64,000 nucleotides of DNA from Acidocella aminolytica 101 = DSM 11237 (GTDB lineage Bacteria > Pseudomonadota > Alphaproteobacteria > Acetobacterales > Acetobacteraceae): assembly GCF_900129125.1 (NCBI RefSeq), contig NZ_FQVJ01000014.1, forward strand, positions 21,025 to 85,024, in the 5' to 3' direction. The notes below the pieces were generated by a model. It had not been told where the DNA came from. It saw nothing but the letters and a program-made list of their open reading frames with translations, and ran no database searches. The position numbers and the translations under genes were made by a program. Shown in pieces: positions 45,845 to 55,833 of this stretch. Numbering within the stretch: position 1 is the stretch's first letter; the number at the start of each line of letters is the position of its first letter.

Positions 45845-47528
45845 CCCGGCGGCGCTGGGCTGGCAAATCGACTCGGAATTCGCCGCCGATGGGGCGGAAG
45901 GCGCCGCGCGGAATTTCTATGCGCTTTACGAGGGCGAGAGTTTTGGCGCGCCCGACCGTGGGGCCTTGGCGATGATCGCCCGCGCCCATGCGGAGCAGCG
46001 CAGCGTGCAGGCCGGGTTGCGGGATGCGGTGCAGATTGCCGTCCATTCCTTCGCGGAAGGGTATTTTGGCGCGCGCCGCACATTCTCGCCACACAAGGCG
46101 GCGGTAACGGCGTTGAGTTCCCTTAACCGCTGGCTGGCGGGGCAAAGGCAGGGAGAGGCGGGGTGGCATTTGGCGCCGGTTTCGCTCTCCGCGCTGCTGC
46201 TGCGGGACCGCCAGGTTGGGCTGGTGCAGGTGGGAGCCTGCCAGATGATCCGGCTGCGCGGCGGGGGGTTGTCGCCGCTTTTATCACCGCATCTGCGTCC
46301 GTTGGAGGCCGTGCCCTTTATGCCCACCCGGGCGCTGGGGCTGGAAGCAGAATTGGCACTGGATATAAGCGCCGATGAGGCCGAGCCAGGGGATGTGTAT
46401 CTGCTGATTGCCGGGCTGGCGGTGACGGAAGGCGTATATGCGGCGCTGGCACCGCTTTCGCCCCGTGCGGCGGAGCCGGGGTTGGCAGGGTTGGTGCTGG
46501 CAGCGCTGGCGTCGCTGCCCGGCCTCGGCAAGGCGGTGATGGTGCTGCGCGTGCAGGCCGTGCCCGAAACTGGGGTTGAGGAGACGATTCAGGCCGCACT
46601 GGCGGCGCTGCCGATTCGTCCGCCGCCGCGCGAGGGCGATGTGTGGGATGAGTTCCGCATTGGCGAGATATTATTCCGGGGGCGCTATACTATGCTGCGC
46701 GCGGCGCGGGATTTGCGGACCGGGCAGGATGTGGCGTTGAAAATTCCGCTGCCCTCAATGTTGCAGGACGAGGTGTTTGCCGCCGGCTTCATGCGTGAGG
46801 CGTGGATCGGCGCCTCCGTGCGCAGCCAGAGCGTCGTGCATTACATCGATATTCCCGCCGAGCGGCGCAACTCGCTTTATCTCGTGATGCCGCTTTACCA
46901 TGGCGAGACGCTGGAAAAACGCTTGAACCGCGCGCCCTCCATGAGCCTGCCGGAGGGGATGGGCATTGCCCTCCGGCTGTGTGAGGCGGTGCAGGACTTG
47001 GCGGCGATTGAAATTGTGCACCGGGATTTGAAGCCGGATAATGTGATGCTGCTGGAAACCGGCGAGGTGCGGCTGTTGGATTTGGGGCTGGCTTTTTTGC
47101 CGGGTATTGATGCCGTGAGCGCGGCACGGCCGGGCGGGACCATTAGGTACATGGCGCCGGAACTGCTGAAAGGCGTGCCCGCCAGCGCTCGGACGGAGGT
47201 TTATGCGCTGGCTGTGACGATTTACCGTATGTTCTCCGGTGGTGCGTTTCCTTATGGCCAGCATGAGAAGTGCCCCTTGCAGAGGTTGCGGCCAGATTTG
47301 CCAGCCTGGCTTGGTGAGGCGTTGGGCAAGGGGCTAGCCGCCCGGCCCGAGGACCGGTTTGCCGATGCTGGCGAGCTGGCCAGGGCCTTGCAGATTGGCC
47401 TAGCCGAAGGACGGGATGCGCCGCCCATGCGCAAGAGCTTCGTCCTTAGCCGCTTGCAGATTTGGCAAGGGCTGACGCTGCTGTTTGCGGCGCTGTTTTT
47501 TCTCATGCTGCTGCGGACGATGATATGA
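45837..47528 (+). CDS. Pseudo-PP2C domain fused to Ser/Thr protein kinase, C-terminal membrane anchor
   Basis: A 563-residue fusion. Residues 1-260 correspond to a PP2C-type phosphatase, but the metal-binding motifs are gone: no ENQD or DGxGG, and the usual VGDSR reads VGACQ. Residues 280-525 are a Hanks-type kinase with catalytic Lys in VALKIPLP, HRDLKPDNVML (Asp near 397), DLG in place of DFG (LLDLGLAF) and MAPELL. A single C-terminal helix (GLTLLFAALFFLMLLRTMI) anchors it with the kinase in the cytoplasm. The phosphatase-like part may sense or scaffold. Coupled by ATGA to the metallophosphoesterase. Confidence 0.88.
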   Translation: MADPAALGWQIDSEFAADGAEGAARNFYALYEGESFGAPDRGALAMIARAHAEQRSVQAGLRDAVQIAVHSFAEGYFGARRTFSPHKAAVTALSSLNRWLAGQRQGEAGWHLAPVSLSALLLRDRQVGLVQVGACQMIRLRGGGLSPLLSPHLRPLEAVPFMPTRALGLEAELALDISADEAEPGDVYLLIAGLAVTEGVYAALAPLSPRAAEPGLAGLVLAALASLPGLGKAVMVLRVQAVPETGVEETIQAALAALPIRPPPREGDVWDEFRIGEILFRGRYTMLRAARDLRTGQDVALKIPLPSMLQDEVFAAGFMREAWIGASVRSQSVVHYIDIPAERRNSLYLVMPLYHGETLEKRLNRAPSMSLPEGMGIALRLCEAVQDLAAIEIVHRDLKPDNVMLLETGEVRLLDLGLAFLPGIDAVSAARPGGTIRYMAPELLKGVPASARTEVYALAVTIYRMFSGGAFPYGQHEKCPLQRLRPDLPAWLGEALGKGLAARPEDRFADAGELARALQIGLAEGRDAPPMRKSFVLSRLQIWQGLTLLFAALFFLMLLRTMI

Positions 47529-48361
47529 TTCGCGTGCTGTATATGAGCGATCTGCATATTGAGATGGAGCGTAAGCGGCGCGGGCTGATGGATGTGTTGT
47601 TGCGCCGCCCCGCCCCGCAAGCGCGCCCGGCCCTGAAAAATGTGCCGCCTCCGGATTTGATTGTACTAGCAGGAGATATTCATAACGGCTTGCTCAGCGT
47701 GGCTTATGCGGACAGTCTGGCCAAGCGGTTTGGCGTGCCGGTGGTACTGGTGGCTGGGAACCACGAATATTACTTCCATAATCTCTCGCAGATGCGGCCT
47801 TATCTGGCCAAGGCGGCGGCGGCCACGCAGGGGCGGGTGTGGTTTCTGGACAATGCGCACGTGGTTCTTGAAATTAAGAGGCATCGTCTGCATGTCTTGG
47901 GAAGTACGTTATGGACGGACTTCAATCTGCATCGGAATCCGAAACAGGCCAGTGCCTTTGCGGCGGAGCAGATGAATGATTACCGGCTCATCAACCACGG
48001 GACGCGGCGGCTGAGCCCAGCCTTAACCATGGAGCAGCATTTTGCCGCCCGCGCCTGGCTGCATACCAGCCTTGCTCGTCTGCTGACAGATGAGCCGGGC
48101 GTGCCCCGGCTGATTGTGACGCATCATGCGCCGGGCGCGGCGTTTTTGGGGACCCGTCAAGGCGGGGTCGGTCCGGCTTATGCGTCTGATTTGTTGCCGG
48201 AGTTTGAGCCTTATGCGCCGTCTTTTTGGATTCACGGCCATACGCATCACCGGCATGAAACATTCTCACACGGTTTTTGGGTTGTGTCCGCCCCGCGCGG
48301 CTATGGGCGTCAGCGGAGCGAGGGGGAAGAGCCGTATCAGCCAGGGATTTTAGAGATTTAA
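47525..48361 (+). CDS. Calcineurin-like metallophosphoesterase
   Basis: A 278-residue cytoplasmic phosphoesterase. Metal ligands appear in order: MSDLHIE (DxH), LAGDIHNG (GD), VAGNHEYYF (GNHE), IVTHHAPG and IHGHTHHRHE (GHxH). Substrate unknown. Translationally coupled to the membrane-anchored kinase, so it may act in the same signalling unit, but nucleotide or other phosphodiester substrates are equally possible. Confidence 0.9.
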   Translation: MIRVLYMSDLHIEMERKRRGLMDVLLRRPAPQARPALKNVPPPDLIVLAGDIHNGLLSVAYADSLAKRFGVPVVLVAGNHEYYFHNLSQMRPYLAKAAAATQGRVWFLDNAHVVLEIKRHRLHVLGSTLWTDFNLHRNPKQASAFAAEQMNDYRLINHGTRRLSPALTMEQHFAARAWLHTSLARLLTDEPGVPRLIVTHHAPGAAFLGTRQGGVGPAYASDLLPEFEPYAPSFWIHGHTHHRHETFSHGFWVVSAPRGYGRQRSEGEEPYQPGILEI

Positions 48362-48445
48362 GGGCGGGTGGGAACAGAGGGTTTGACAGGAAAATAATTC
48401 TTGTGCATCACTCTGTTTAACTATCAGGAAAACTTGTTGCCCGCG

Positions 48446-49699
48446 ATGAGATACTCTTTTCTCTCTGTCTTTACCCAGGCGCTGCGTGGTCATACGGGCT
48501 GGAAACCAGCTTGGCGCAAGGCAGAGCCGGCACCTTCCTACGATGTGGTGATTATTGGTGGCGGCGGCGGCGGGCTGGCCACTGCTTACTATCTCGCCAA
48601 AAACCACCCGGAGGTGGGGCGCATAGCCGTGGTTGAGAAAGGCTGGCTGGGGGGGGGCAATATTGGGCGCAACACCACCATCATCCGGTCTAACTACCTG
48701 CTGCCGGGCAATGAACCGTTCTACGAATTTTCCATGAAGCTGTGGGAAGGACTAGAGCGGGAGCTTAATTACAACGCGATGGTAAGCCAGCGCGGCATCT
48801 ATAATCTTTATCATTCGGATGCACAGCGTGATGCGTTTGCAAGGCGCGGAAATGCCATGCTGTTGCATGGCGCGGATGCGCAGCTTTTGGACAAGGCACA
48901 GTTGCGGCGGGAAGTTCCGTACCTGAATTATGATAATGCACGCTTTCCCGTGCAGGGGGCGCTGGTGCAGCGGCGTGCGGGCACGGCGCGGCATGATGCG
49001 GTGGCCTGGGGTTATGCACGGGGCGCGGATCTGCGCGGTGTGGATCTGATCGAAAATTGCGAAGTTACCCGAATATTTCAGGAAAACGGCAAGGTAACAG
49101 GGGTAGAGACGACGCGCGGCACTATTCGTGCGGGTAAGGTGGCGATGGCGGTAGCGGGGTCGTCGTCCTTACTGGCAGCGAAAGCGGGGTTGCGTTTGCC
49201 GATTGAAAGCCACGCCTTGCAGGCTTTTGTGACTGAAGGGCTGAAACCGTTGATTGATACAGTGATTACCTTTGGGGCCGGGCATTTTTATATCTCGCAG
49301 TCAGACAAAGGCGGTCTGGTGTTTGGCGGTGATATTGACGGTTATAACTCCTATGCCCAGCGTGGCAATCTGCCGGTGGTGGAAGATGTGTGCGAAGGCG
49401 GCATGGCGCTGATGCCGATGCTCGGCCGCACACGGTTGCTACGAAGCTGGGGCGGGATCATGGATATGTCGATGGATGGATCGCCGATTATCGATAAGAC
49501 GCCGGTGGACAATCTCTTTATAAATGCAGGCTGGTGTTATGGCGGGTTCAAGGCGACGCCGGCATCGGGCTTTTGTTTCGCGCATCTTGTCGCGCGTGGG
49601 GAGCCGCATCCGGTGGCGGCGGCCTACCGGTTGGGACGGTTCGCTGAAGGCAGGCTGATTGATGAAAAGGGAGTCGGCGCGCAGCCGAATCTGCATTAA
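48446..49699 (+). CDS. soxB: Sarcosine oxidase subunit beta
   Basis: FAD/FMN subunit of the heterotetrameric sarcosine oxidase, which converts sarcosine to glycine, hydrogen peroxide and, with folate, 5,10-methylene-THF. 417 residues. The dinucleotide-binding motif DVVIIGGGGGGLATAYYLAK and GRNTTIIRSNYLLPGN are characteristic. Start ATG 48446 gives the family-typical MRYSFLSVFTQALRGH; a longer frame from 48401 has no homology-like sequence. First gene of soxBDAG-purU-folD. The stop shares a base with the soxD start (TAATG). Confidence 0.94.
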   Translation: MRYSFLSVFTQALRGHTGWKPAWRKAEPAPSYDVVIIGGGGGGLATAYYLAKNHPEVGRIAVVEKGWLGGGNIGRNTTIIRSNYLLPGNEPFYEFSMKLWEGLERELNYNAMVSQRGIYNLYHSDAQRDAFARRGNAMLLHGADAQLLDKAQLRREVPYLNYDNARFPVQGALVQRRAGTARHDAVAWGYARGADLRGVDLIENCEVTRIFQENGKVTGVETTRGTIRAGKVAMAVAGSSSLLAAKAGLRLPIESHALQAFVTEGLKPLIDTVITFGAGHFYISQSDKGGLVFGGDIDGYNSYAQRGNLPVVEDVCEGGMALMPMLGRTRLLRSWGGIMDMSMDGSPIIDKTPVDNLFINAGWCYGGFKATPASGFCFAHLVARGEPHPVAAAYRLGRFAEGRLIDEKGVGAQPNLH

Positions 49700-49950
49700 T
49701 GCGAATCTTTTGTCCGCATTGCGGTGAGCGGGGTCTGGAGGAATTTACCTACGCCCAGGATGCCGAACGCGCGCGTCCGACGGATGGCGGTGCCACGCCC
49801 ACGAAAGAGTGGGAGGGATATGTGTATCTGCGCGATAATCTTAAAGGTCCCCGCAGGGAATATTGGTATCATGGTGGCGGCTGCCATGCCTGGCTGGTGG
49901 TGGAGCGTGATGTTTCAACGCATGAAATTCTTTCGGTTACAGTGCCATGA
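49699..49950 (+). CDS. soxD: Sarcosine oxidase subunit delta
   Basis: Small zinc-binding subunit, 83 residues. FCPHCGERGLEEFTY supplies two cysteines and a His; GGCHAWLVVERD supplies the remaining Cys/His. WEGYVYLRDNLKGPRREYWY is a family hallmark. Stabilises the heterotetramer. Overlaps both neighbours by 1-4 bases. Confidence 0.93.
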   Translation: MRIFCPHCGERGLEEFTYAQDAERARPTDGGATPTKEWEGYVYLRDNLKGPRREYWYHGGGCHAWLVVERDVSTHEILSVTVP

Positions 49951-52736
49951 GCGGGTACAGGCTTAGCCAGGGTGGCGTGATTGACCGCGCCCGCACGGTG
50001 AATTTCAAATTTGATGGCAAGAGCTATGCCGGTTTCGCGGGGGATACACTGGCTTCGGCGCTGTTGGCCAGCGGGGTGAAACTCTTTGGCCGCAGCTTCA
50101 AGTATCATAGGCCGCGCGGTGTGTTTGCATCAGGCTCGGAGGAGCCGAATGCCTTGGTGGAACTGCGGACGGGAGCGTATCGGGAGCCGAACACGCGGGC
50201 CACCATGGCGGAGATTTTCGAGGGGCTGGAGGCGGCGAGTCAGAATCGCGGTGTGTCTCTGAAATATGACCCGCTGGCGGTGAACAATTGGCTTTCACCG
50301 TTTCTTGTAGCGGGGTTCTACTATAAAACTTTCATGTGGCCGTCGGGGTTTTGGGAAAAAATCTACGAGCCGATGATCCGCCGCGCGGCGGGGCTGGGGC
50401 GGAATGCCGGTATGCCGGACCCGGATTGTTATGAAAAGACCACGGAATTTTGCGATGTTCTGGTGATCGGTGGCGGGGCGGATGGGGCGGCCGCGGCGAT
50501 TGCCGCCGCTGAGGCGGGGCAGCGCGTGATTCTGTGTGATGAGAACGCACCGCTTTATGCCTTGCAACTTCCAGAGAGCGTACGCCTGTTCAGCCGTACA
50601 ACGGTGCTTGGCGTGTATGATGGCGGCACCTATGCGGCGCTGGAGCGGTTAACGGATCATCTGCCGTCTTCCAGTGCGCCGCGCCAACGGCTGGTCCGCA
50701 TTATAGCCAAGCGGAGTGTGCTGGCCACGGGCGCGTTGGAACGGCCGATTGCATTTGGGCATAATGATTTACCAGGTGTGATGCTGAGCCGGGCGGTGGG
50801 TGATTATGTCACGCGGTACGGTGTGGCGCCGGGGCGGAATGTTTTGCTTTACCTCAATAACGATGATGCGGCTTCGCTTATTCCCACACTGCATGGGGCG
50901 GGGGTGAAGCTTGCCGGTGTGGTGGATGCGAGGCCCAGGAGCAGCGATGCGCTGTATGACGCGGCCCGTGCCGCTGGAGCGCCAGTTTATGCCGGCGCCG
51001 CCATTATCCGTGCGGTTGGCGCAATGGGGGTGAAGGGGGCGAGGATCCGTCTTGCCGCGGGTGGGGAACTAAGCTTGCCGTGCGATATTATCGCGGTCTC
51101 GGGCGGGTTTAATCCGAATTTAGCGTTGACGTCGCATTTCGATGGAAAGCCGGTATGGGATGAGCGTATCGCCGCTTTTGTGCCCGGAATATTGCCGCCG
51201 GGGATGGAGGTGGTTGGCAAGGCGGCGGGGCAGGGAATTAACGCTAATATCCTGCCGGTTTTTCATTCCGGCTATGTGCCAGGTAAATCTTTTTTGGATT
51301 TACAGAATGATGTGACGGTGAAGGATATGAAACTGGCCGAGCGTGAGGGCTTTGCCTCGGTGGAGCATATGAAGCGCTACACCACGCTGGGCATGGCAAC
51401 GGACCAGGGCAAGACCGCGAATGTAAACGCCATTGGCGTGCTGGCGGAGGCGCTGGGGCGCGGTGTGGGTGAAACTGGGACCACGCGCTTTCGGCCGCCT
51501 TATGTGCCGGTGGCGATCGGTGCGCTGGCGGGGGCGCATACGGGCAGGTATTTCCGCCCCATGCGGCTTACCCCCACCCATGGCTGGGCAAAGGAGCTGG
51601 GGGCTGTGTTTGTGGAAACCGGACCATGGCTGCGTGCGCAATATTTCCCCCAACCCGGTGAGGATTGGCTGAGCGCCGCCCAGCGCGAGGTGAATACGGT
51701 GCGCCTGGCGGTGGGGATTTGCGATGTGACCACGCTGGGCAAGATTGATATTCAAGGCCCGGATGCGGCGGTGTTTCTGGAACGCGTTTATACCAATAGT
51801 TGGAAAACGCTTGCGATTGGCAAGGTGCGCTACGGGTTGATGCTACGTGAGGACGGCATGGTGATGGATGACGGCACCACCGCGCGCCTTGGTGAAACCC
51901 ATTTCGTGATGACCACCACCACCGCCAATGCGGGGCGGGTGATGCAGCATTTGGAGTTTTGCGCGCAGATATTGTGGCCGGAACTGGACGTGGCGATGAT
52001 CTCTGTTACCGATCAATGGGGGCAGATTGCCGTGGCGGGGCCGAAGTCCACCGCCACGCTGGCAAAACTTGTTGATGCGCCATTTGACCTTTCGGACGAG
52101 GCGTTTCCGTACATGGCGTGTGGTGCACTGACGGTGTATGGCGGCGTGCCCGCGCGGCTGTTCAGAATCTCATTTTCTGGTGAGCGGGCTTATGAGCTTG
52201 CCGTGCCCGCGCGTTTTGCGCACGCCTTGGCGGAGAAGTTGATGGAGGCGGGGGCTGAATATGGCATCGCTCCTTATGGCACCGAGGCGCTGGGGATTAT
52301 GCGAATTGAGAAAGGTCATGCCGCCGGGCCGGAATTGAACGGCCAGACCACGGCGCATGATCTGGGGCTGCATAAGCTGCTGTCAAAGAAAAAGGACTTT
52401 ATCGGCCGGGCCATGGCCGCGCGCCCGGCGCTCATGGACACACAGCGCCAGACCATGGTGGGGCTGAAGCCGGTGAATGAGCGGGATGTGATCCGCGCGG
52501 GCAGCCATTTGCTGCCGGTGGGGGCGCAGGCCAAGGCGGAGAACGACCTGGGGCATGTAACCTCCGCCGCGCGCAGCCCCACGCTAGGAAGCATCGCGCT
52601 GGCCTTGCTGGCGGGCGGCCCAGCGCGGATGGGTGAGACCGTCCGGGTTTACGACCCGATACGCGGCGGGGATTTTGAGGCTGTTGTCACCAGCCCGGTG
52701 CATTATGACCCGGAAGGGAAGCGCCTTCATGCTTGA
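49947..52736 (+). CDS. soxA: Sarcosine oxidase subunit alpha
   Basis: A 929-residue NAD- and folate-binding subunit, slightly shorter than typical ~1000-residue relatives. Order: an N-terminal 2Fe-2S-like fold domain lacking cysteines (VNFKFDGKSYAGFAGDTLAS), a Rossmann domain (CDVLVIGGGADGAAAAIAAA, near 170), then a C-terminal GcvT-like aminomethyltransferase/folate domain (VRLAVGICDVTTLGKIDIQG near 590 and GTEALGIMRIEKGH). Binds NAD+ and THF and channels the methylene group. Start overlaps soxD (ATGA) and the end overlaps soxG by 8 bp. Confidence 0.94.
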   Translation: MSGYRLSQGGVIDRARTVNFKFDGKSYAGFAGDTLASALLASGVKLFGRSFKYHRPRGVFASGSEEPNALVELRTGAYREPNTRATMAEIFEGLEAASQNRGVSLKYDPLAVNNWLSPFLVAGFYYKTFMWPSGFWEKIYEPMIRRAAGLGRNAGMPDPDCYEKTTEFCDVLVIGGGADGAAAAIAAAEAGQRVILCDENAPLYALQLPESVRLFSRTTVLGVYDGGTYAALERLTDHLPSSSAPRQRLVRIIAKRSVLATGALERPIAFGHNDLPGVMLSRAVGDYVTRYGVAPGRNVLLYLNNDDAASLIPTLHGAGVKLAGVVDARPRSSDALYDAARAAGAPVYAGAAIIRAVGAMGVKGARIRLAAGGELSLPCDIIAVSGGFNPNLALTSHFDGKPVWDERIAAFVPGILPPGMEVVGKAAGQGINANILPVFHSGYVPGKSFLDLQNDVTVKDMKLAEREGFASVEHMKRYTTLGMATDQGKTANVNAIGVLAEALGRGVGETGTTRFRPPYVPVAIGALAGAHTGRYFRPMRLTPTHGWAKELGAVFVETGPWLRAQYFPQPGEDWLSAAQREVNTVRLAVGICDVTTLGKIDIQGPDAAVFLERVYTNSWKTLAIGKVRYGLMLREDGMVMDDGTTARLGETHFVMTTTTANAGRVMQHLEFCAQILWPELDVAMISVTDQWGQIAVAGPKSTATLAKLVDAPFDLSDEAFPYMACGALTVYGGVPARLFRISFSGERAYELAVPARFAHALAEKLMEAGAEYGIAPYGTEALGIMRIEKGHAAGPELNGQTTAHDLGLHKLLSKKKDFIGRAMAARPALMDTQRQTMVGLKPVNERDVIRAGSHLLPVGAQAKAENDLGHVTSAARSPTLGSIALALLAGGPARMGETVRVYDPIRGGDFEAVVTSPVHYDPEGKRLHA

Positions 52737-53223
52737 TGCTGTTGTTCCGGCCTTCGCGCCGCACCCTTTCATCAGCTTGGCGGCGCCACGGCGTATCCGC
52801 AGCCTGGCGGCCTACAAGAGCACATTGCCCGCGCTGGAGGCGGCTTTGGGTATCAAATTGCCCACCGGGCCGAAGCGTGTGGGGCATCAGGGGGCGGAGA
52901 TTCTTTGGAACGGGCCGCGCCAATGGCTGGTGATGGGGGAGTTGGACCTGCCCGCTGAGCATGCCGCCGTGACCGAGCAGACGGACGGGCTTTGCCTGCT
53001 CACCCTCTCAGGCCCCTATGCGGTGGAGATATTGAAGAAAGTGTTGCGCATTGATATCGCCCGTTTTGCGGCGGATGAAGTGGCGATCACCACCGCCGCG
53101 CACATAAGTGTGCGTGTGTGGCGGGAGGGTGAAAATTTCATCCTGGCCTGTTTCCGTTCCTTTGGTGAAGCGCTACATCACGCTCTCATGCAGGCTTCAG
53201 AGACATTGACCGGACGAGGTTGA
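52729..53223 (+). CDS. soxG: Sarcosine oxidase subunit gamma
   Basis: A 164-residue GcvT/SoxG-type subunit. [13 protein letters not shown] and [19 protein letters not shown] are family blocks; [25 protein letters not shown] (split here) near the end. Start ATG 52729 overlaps the soxA stop; longer frames read through soxA. Confidence 0.9.
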   Translation: MLDAVVPAFAPHPFISLAAPRRIRSLAAYKSTLPALEAALGIKLPTGPKRVGHQGAEILWNGPRQWLVMGELDLPAEHAAVTEQTDGLCLLTLSGPYAVEILKKVLRIDIARFAADEVAITTAAHISVRVWREGENFILACFRSFGEALHHALMQASETLTGRG

Positions 53224-53278
53224 TGGCAGCGCGGCGCGCGCCTCCTTCCGTCCATTACACATCAGGAAAATTGTAATC

Positions 53279-54139
53279 ATGTCCAAAGCTAAATTCGTGC
53301 TGACCCTCTCTTGCGTGAATCGCCCAGGGATTGTGGCGGCTGTTACGACGTATTTGTTCGAGAAGGGCGCTGATATCCGTGAGGCGCAGCAATTCGACGA
53401 TCTGGAGACGGGTAAATTCTTTGCCCGTATTTCCTTCTCACTGGTGGAAGGGGCAGAGATCGGCCCCCTGCGGGACGGATTTGCCGAGGTGGCGGAGCCG
53501 TTCGGCTTTACCTGGAAATTCTCTGACCATTCCGCCCCGCGCAAGGTGATGCTGATGGTCTCCAAATTCGATCATTGCCTGGAGGACCTGCTGTACCGCT
53601 GGCGGATCGGCGAGATGGAGATGCAGCCGGTGGGCATTATCTCCAACCATCCGCGCGAGGTTTATAACGGGCTGGATTTCGGCGCGATCCCGTTTCACCA
53701 TCTGCCCATCACCAAGGAAAGCAAGATGGAGCAGGAAGGCCAGATCTGGTCCATAGTGAAGGAAAGCGGGGCGGAGATGGTGGTGCTTGCGCGCTATATG
53801 CAAATTCTCTCGGATGCGCTGGCTCAGAAACTCTCTGGGCGCTGCATCAATATCCATCATTCTTTCCTGCCGGGCTTTAAGGGAGCGAAGCCTTACCATC
53901 AGGCACACCGGCGTGGGGTGAAGCTGATTGGCGCGACTGCGCATTACGTGACCGCCGATCTCGATGAAGGCCCGATTATCGAGCAGGATGTGGAGCGCAT
54001 CACCCATGCTGACACGCCGGATGATCTGGTCCGCAAGGGGCGCGATATTGAGCGTCGGGTGCTGGCCAGGGCAGTGAGGTATCATTTAGAGGACAGGGTG
54101 ATTTTGAATGGGGCCAAGACGGTCGTCTTCGCGAGTTGA
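53279..54139 (+). CDS. purU: Formyltetrahydrofolate deformylase
   Basis: Hydrolyses 10-formyl-THF to formate and THF, recycling folate. 286 residues: N-terminal ACT domain ([20 protein letters not shown]) and C-terminal formyltransferase fold with the Asn-His-Asp set in [20 protein letters not shown] and the Asp in [15 protein letters not shown]. Lies 55 bp after soxG. In the sarcosine pathway it disposes of one-carbon units loaded on folate by SoxBDAG and oxidised by FolD. Confidence 0.95.
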   Translation: MSKAKFVLTLSCVNRPGIVAAVTTYLFEKGADIREAQQFDDLETGKFFARISFSLVEGAEIGPLRDGFAEVAEPFGFTWKFSDHSAPRKVMLMVSKFDHCLEDLLYRWRIGEMEMQPVGIISNHPREVYNGLDFGAIPFHHLPITKESKMEQEGQIWSIVKESGAEMVVLARYMQILSDALAQKLSGRCINIHHSFLPGFKGAKPYHQAHRRGVKLIGATAHYVTADLDEGPIIEQDVERITHADTPDDLVRKGRDIERRVLARAVRYHLEDRVILNGAKTVVFAS

Positions 54140-54178
54140 ATGGGCTAGAAGACGCGCGTGAGCACGGAGGGGACAGAG

Positions 54179-55036
54179 TTGGCTGAGATTATCAACGGGA
54201 AGGCTTTTTCGGCCAATTTGCGCGCCCAGATCGCGGCGGAAGTGGCGGGATTGCCTTATCAGCCGGGGTTGGCCGTAGTGCTGGTGGGGGATGACCCGGC
54301 CTCGAAAGTCTATGTCGCCAACAAGGCGAAGCAGACGGTGGAAGTGGGCATGGCCTCCTTCGAGCACAAGTTGCCCGCCGAGACCACACAAGAGGATTTG
54401 CTGGCCCTGGTGCGGAGATTGAATGCGGACCCCAAGGTGCATGGGATTTTGGTTCAGTTGCCGCTGCCCAAGCATCTGAACGCGGATGAGGTGATTGCCG
54501 CTATCTCGCCGGATAAGGACGTGGATGGGCTGACCGTGGTGAATGCCGGGCGGCTAGCCGCGGGCTTGCCGGGGCTGGTGCCGTGTACGCCGCTTGGCTG
54601 TATTCTGCTGCTGGAGGACCGGCTGCCTGACATGACCGGGCTGAATGCCGTTGTGGTCGGGCGCTCGAACCTTGTGGGCAAGCCGATCGCGCAGCTGCTT
54701 TTGCAGAAGAACTGCACGGTAACTATGGCCCATTCCCGTACCAAGGACCTGCCGGCTTTGTGCCGCACGGCGGATATTCTGGTGGCCGCCGTGGGCCAGC
54801 CGGAGATGGTGAAAGGCGATTGGATCAAGCCCGGTGCGACCGTGATTGATGTGGGCATCAATCGCGTGCCGGGGGCGGTTGAAGGCAAGACTAAGCTGGT
54901 TGGCGATGTGGCGTATCAGGAGGCCGCCGCGGTGGCAGGGCTGATTACGCCGGTGCCGGGCGGGGTTGGGCCGATGACCATTGCCTGTCTGCTGCGCAAT
55001 ACGCTCACCGCCGCCAAACGGCTGGAAGGGCGCTGA
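54179..55036 (+). CDS. folD: Methylenetetrahydrofolate dehydrogenase/cyclohydrolase
   Basis: Bifunctional NADP-dependent enzyme interconverting 5,10-methylene-THF and 10-formyl-THF; 285 residues. Catalytic Lys region [17 protein letters not shown], the [13 protein letters not shown] block, [16 protein letters not shown]-binding [17 protein letters not shown] and [18 protein letters not shown] at 54179 is chosen because GGAGG lies eight bases upstream and the product begins [10 protein letters not shown] like its relatives; GTG 54158 would add seven residues. It completes the one-carbon set downstream of sarcosine oxidase. Confidence 0.94.
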   Translation: MAEIINGKAFSANLRAQIAAEVAGLPYQPGLAVVLVGDDPASKVYVANKAKQTVEVGMASFEHKLPAETTQEDLLALVRRLNADPKVHGILVQLPLPKHLNADEVIAAISPDKDVDGLTVVNAGRLAAGLPGLVPCTPLGCILLLEDRLPDMTGLNAVVVGRSNLVGKPIAQLLLQKNCTVTMAHSRTKDLPALCRTADILVAAVGQPEMVKGDWIKPGATVIDVGINRVPGAVEGKTKLVGDVAYQEAAAVAGLITPVPGGVGPMTIACLLRNTLTAAKRLEGR

Positions 55037-55115
55037 TCCGCGGGGGAATCTGTAAACAAGTCTGGCCTTTTTACCCCCTCCGTCATAAGACCAAGGACAG
55101 GAGGATGGGTGGAAC

Positions 55116-55829
55116 ATGCGCAGCCAGGCAAAGCCGAAGGCAAAACAGGCTCAGCTAATCAAGGCATCATTGCCGGACGCTCTGGAGCAAGCCGGGCTGC
55201 CCGCCGACATGGCGGAAGCCTATAACACCGGCAGCAATGCCGCGGCGGTTTCTGATCTGACGCTGGAGCAGGCGATTGGCGTGCAGGTGCGCCAGTTGCG
55301 CCGCCGCGTGGGCATTACCGTCTCAGAACTGGCGGCGGCGGCGGGGCTTTCCGGCGGGATGCTCTCGAAGATCGAGAACGGGCAGATTTCACCGTCGCTG
55401 GCATCTCTGCAGTCGCTGGCGCTGGCGCTGAATGTGCAGATCACCACTTTTTTTTCCACCTTTGAGGAAAAGCGCGACTGCTCCTTCGTGAAAGCGGGGA
55501 CGGGCGTCGTGATCGAGCGGCGGGGGACGAAGTCCGGTCATCAATATTCGCTGCTGGGCCATGCTCTGGGCGGCAATGTGGTGGTGGAACCGTATCTGAT
55601 CACGCTGAGCAAGGACGCCGCCCCCCATGCGGCGTTTCAGCATGAGGGCACGGAGTTTATCTATATGCTCACCGGCGAGGTGCTGTACCGCCACGGCGAC
55701 CAATCCTACCATCTGACCCCTGGCGATGCGCTGCTATTCGACTCCGCCGCGCCACACGGGCCGGAGAAGCTGCTAGTGAAGCCGATGACTTATCTCTCCG
55801 TCATCACCTACGCGCGCGAGCAGAGCTGA
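55116..55829 (+). CDS. XRE-family regulator with C-terminal cupin domain
   Basis: A 237-residue regulator. Helix-turn-helix (about 57-110): VRQLRRRVGITVSELAAAAG then LSGGMLSKIENGQISPSL. Cupin domain with HEGTEFIYMLTGEVLYRHGD and LTPGDALLFDSAAPHGPE as the effector-binding barrel. Regulators of this layout often control amino-acid or methylated-amine catabolism. Position just downstream of soxBDAG-purU-folD suggests it senses sarcosine, glycine or a folate-related ligand (inference). Ribosome site GGTGGA precedes the ATG. Confidence 0.9.
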   Translation: MRSQAKPKAKQAQLIKASLPDALEQAGLPADMAEAYNTGSNAAAVSDLTLEQAIGVQVRQLRRRVGITVSELAAAAGLSGGMLSKIENGQISPSLASLQSLALALNVQITTFFSTFEEKRDCSFVKAGTGVVIERRGTKSGHQYSLLGHALGGNVVVEPYLITLSKDAAPHAAFQHEGTEFIYMLTGEVLYRHGDQSYHLTPGDALLFDSAAPHGPEKLLVKPMTYLSVITYAREQS

Positions 55830-55833
55830 GGCG

